Made by a program: the position numbers and the translations under genes. From Alphaproteobacteria bacterium (GTDB lineage Bacteria > Pseudomonadota > Alphaproteobacteria > Acetobacterales > Acetobacteraceae), in NCBI GenBank assembly GCA_026225015.1, contig JAMFRY010000263.1:1-6834 (forward strand): a stretch of DNA of 6,834 bases, read 5' to 3'. A model generated the notes under the pieces. It made no database searches and was not told the DNA's origin. It saw only the letters and a list, made by a program, of their open reading frames with translations. Below are positions 5,929-6,834 of this stretch, one piece after another; position 1 is the stretch's first letter, and every line of letters begins with the position of its first letter.

Positions 5929-6834
5929 ATGACGTTAACCATCAACATCGTAGACAGCCCGGCCGGAACGCCATCTGAATCAATCTCTCCCGGTACATTC
6001 ACCATGGGAGTCAATCTCGACGGTATGGAATACGGCAAAGCCGGCGCTGTGCAGAATGTCAATTACGTCGTTCCCACGCTTGGCGAACTGTCATACTATA
6101 AATCGCAGGGCGTAGATCTCATCCGCCTGCCCATTTCCTGGGAGACGCTGCAAACCAAGCTGAACGGCGCCCTGACCGCCTCCTATCTCGCCAACATCAA
6201 AACAGTCCTGGCCAATGCGGCATCGCTTGGCATGAAGGTGATTATCGACCTGCATAATTTTGGCGCCTATAACGGCGTGAAACTTGGCACCGCAAGCGTA
6301 ACGGATGCGGATTTCGCCAATCTCTGGAAGCAATTATCCACTGCCGTCAAAGGCTCGGCCGGGCTTGGCGGCTATGATCTGATGAACGAGCCTAACAACA
6401 TGCCGAGCGCTACTGCCTGGACCAATGCCGCGCAGGCCGCGATCACGGCGATCCGCACAGAGGATACTGTCACGCCTATTTATGTTGAAGGAAACAACTA
6501 CGCCAACGGCTATAACTGGAGCAACGACAATCCAGGCTTCGCAACCCTGGTCGATCCTTCGCATAACCTGGTATTTTCCGCGCATGTTTATCTCGATAGA
6601 GATGATTCCGGCACGCATTTCAACTGGGCGCAGGAGGCAGCCCTCGGCACCACGACGATGACGGGCGTTGACCGGCTGGAGAATTTCGTTGCCTGGCTCA
6701 AGAAATACAACTTCAAGGGGGATATCGGCGAGGTCGGTGTCGGCAACGACAATTCCGCCTGGCTCGTCGCCCTCAACAATACGTTGAATTATGCGAAGGC
6801 CAATCATCTGCAAACCACCTATTGGGACGGCGGC
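5929..6834 (+). CDS. Glycoside hydrolase family 5 enzyme (endoglucanase-like, subfamily 5 type); 3' end outside window
   Basis: 302 codons are open to the last base, with no stop seen. The order of motifs is that of a GH5 TIM barrel: MGVNLDG (26-32) at strand 1, IRLPISW (65-71), IIDLHNFGAYNG (105-116), LMNEPNN with Glu154 as expected acid/base, FSAHVYLDRDDSGTH with His219 and Tyr221, IGEVG with Glu268 as expected nucleophile, and YWDGG with Trp299 in strand 8. YLDRDDSGTH closely matches the fungal EGII-type motif, which points to subfamily 5, retaining endo-beta-1,4-glucanases; substrate is inferred. Only some tens of catalytic-domain residues can be missing. The N-terminus MTLTINIVDSPAGTPSES has no hydrophobic core, so no Sec signal peptide is visible. 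Export by a type I system with C-terminal repeats, or intracellular use, are both open. Codon use (TTA, AGA, GTA, many AT-ending codons) is less GC-biased than the four upstream genes, which may mark acquisition by transfer. Confidence 0.9.
   Translation, partial: MTLTINIVDSPAGTPSESISPGTFTMGVNLDGMEYGKAGAVQNVNYVVPTLGELSYYKSQGVDLIRLPISWETLQTKLNGALTASYLANIKTVLANAASLGMKVIIDLHNFGAYNGVKLGTASVTDADFANLWKQLSTAVKGSAGLGGYDLMNEPNNMPSATAWTNAAQAAITAIRTEDTVTPIYVEGNNYANGYNWSNDNPGFATLVDPSHNLVFSAHVYLDRDDSGTHFNWAQEAALGTTTMTGVDRLENFVAWLKKYNFKGDIGEVGVGNDNSAWLVALNNTLNYAKANHLQTTYWDGG

Noticed and set aside
6334..6813. Minus-strand frames of 159 and 80 codons opposite the GH5 gene
   Set aside because: They are shadows of the plus-strand GH5 frame, which carries all expected catalytic motifs and a strong Shine-Dalgarno.
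1..6834. CRISPR array, tRNA/rRNA gene, insertion sequence or attachment site
   Set aside because: I saw no spaced direct repeats, cloverleaf sequence, terminal inverted repeats with a transposase, or integrase anywhere in the window.

Overview
The window looks like chromosomal DNA of a GC-rich alphaproteobacterium, most likely Rhodospirillales/Acetobacteraceae-like. This rests on the protein style of DnaE and TruA and on the strongly GC-biased codon use of the first four genes. It is an inference from recognition, not a database result. All five genes lie on the + strand.

Positions 1-5544 are housekeeping. The window opens inside the ADP-dependent NAD(P)H-hydrate dehydratase domain of the Nnr repair enzyme (nnr, stop at 309). 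After a 93-base gap come fmt (methionyl-tRNA formyltransferase, 403-1308), truA (tRNA pseudouridine synthase A, 1327-2082) and dnaE (replicative DNA polymerase III alpha subunit, about 2143-5544). The fmt-truA gap is 18 bases and the truA-dnaE gap is 60, so these three could be co-transcribed. They serve translation initiation, tRNA maturation and chromosome replication. All their key catalytic residues are visible and none is broken.

Positions 5545-5928 form a 384-base non-coding stretch that is visibly more AT-rich in its second half. It holds a GC-rich hairpin just after dnaE and two perfect 7-bp inverted repeats (5728-5749 and 5777-5795) that look like operator-type sites. A textbook Shine-Dalgarno sequence closes it.

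From 5929 to the window end runs an open, uninterrupted gene for a glycoside hydrolase family 5 enzyme. It resembles subfamily 5 endoglucanases (Trichoderma EGII type). It has both catalytic glutamates, no visible N-terminal signal peptide, and no stop codon before the edge. This is the accessory part of the window: a probable plant or microbial polysaccharide-degrading enzyme with its own regulatory region, placed next to core genes.

I do not see a previously undescribed multi-gene system here. The points most worth a second look are the leaderless GH5 enzyme, the dyads upstream of it, and structured translation starts at fmt and dnaE.
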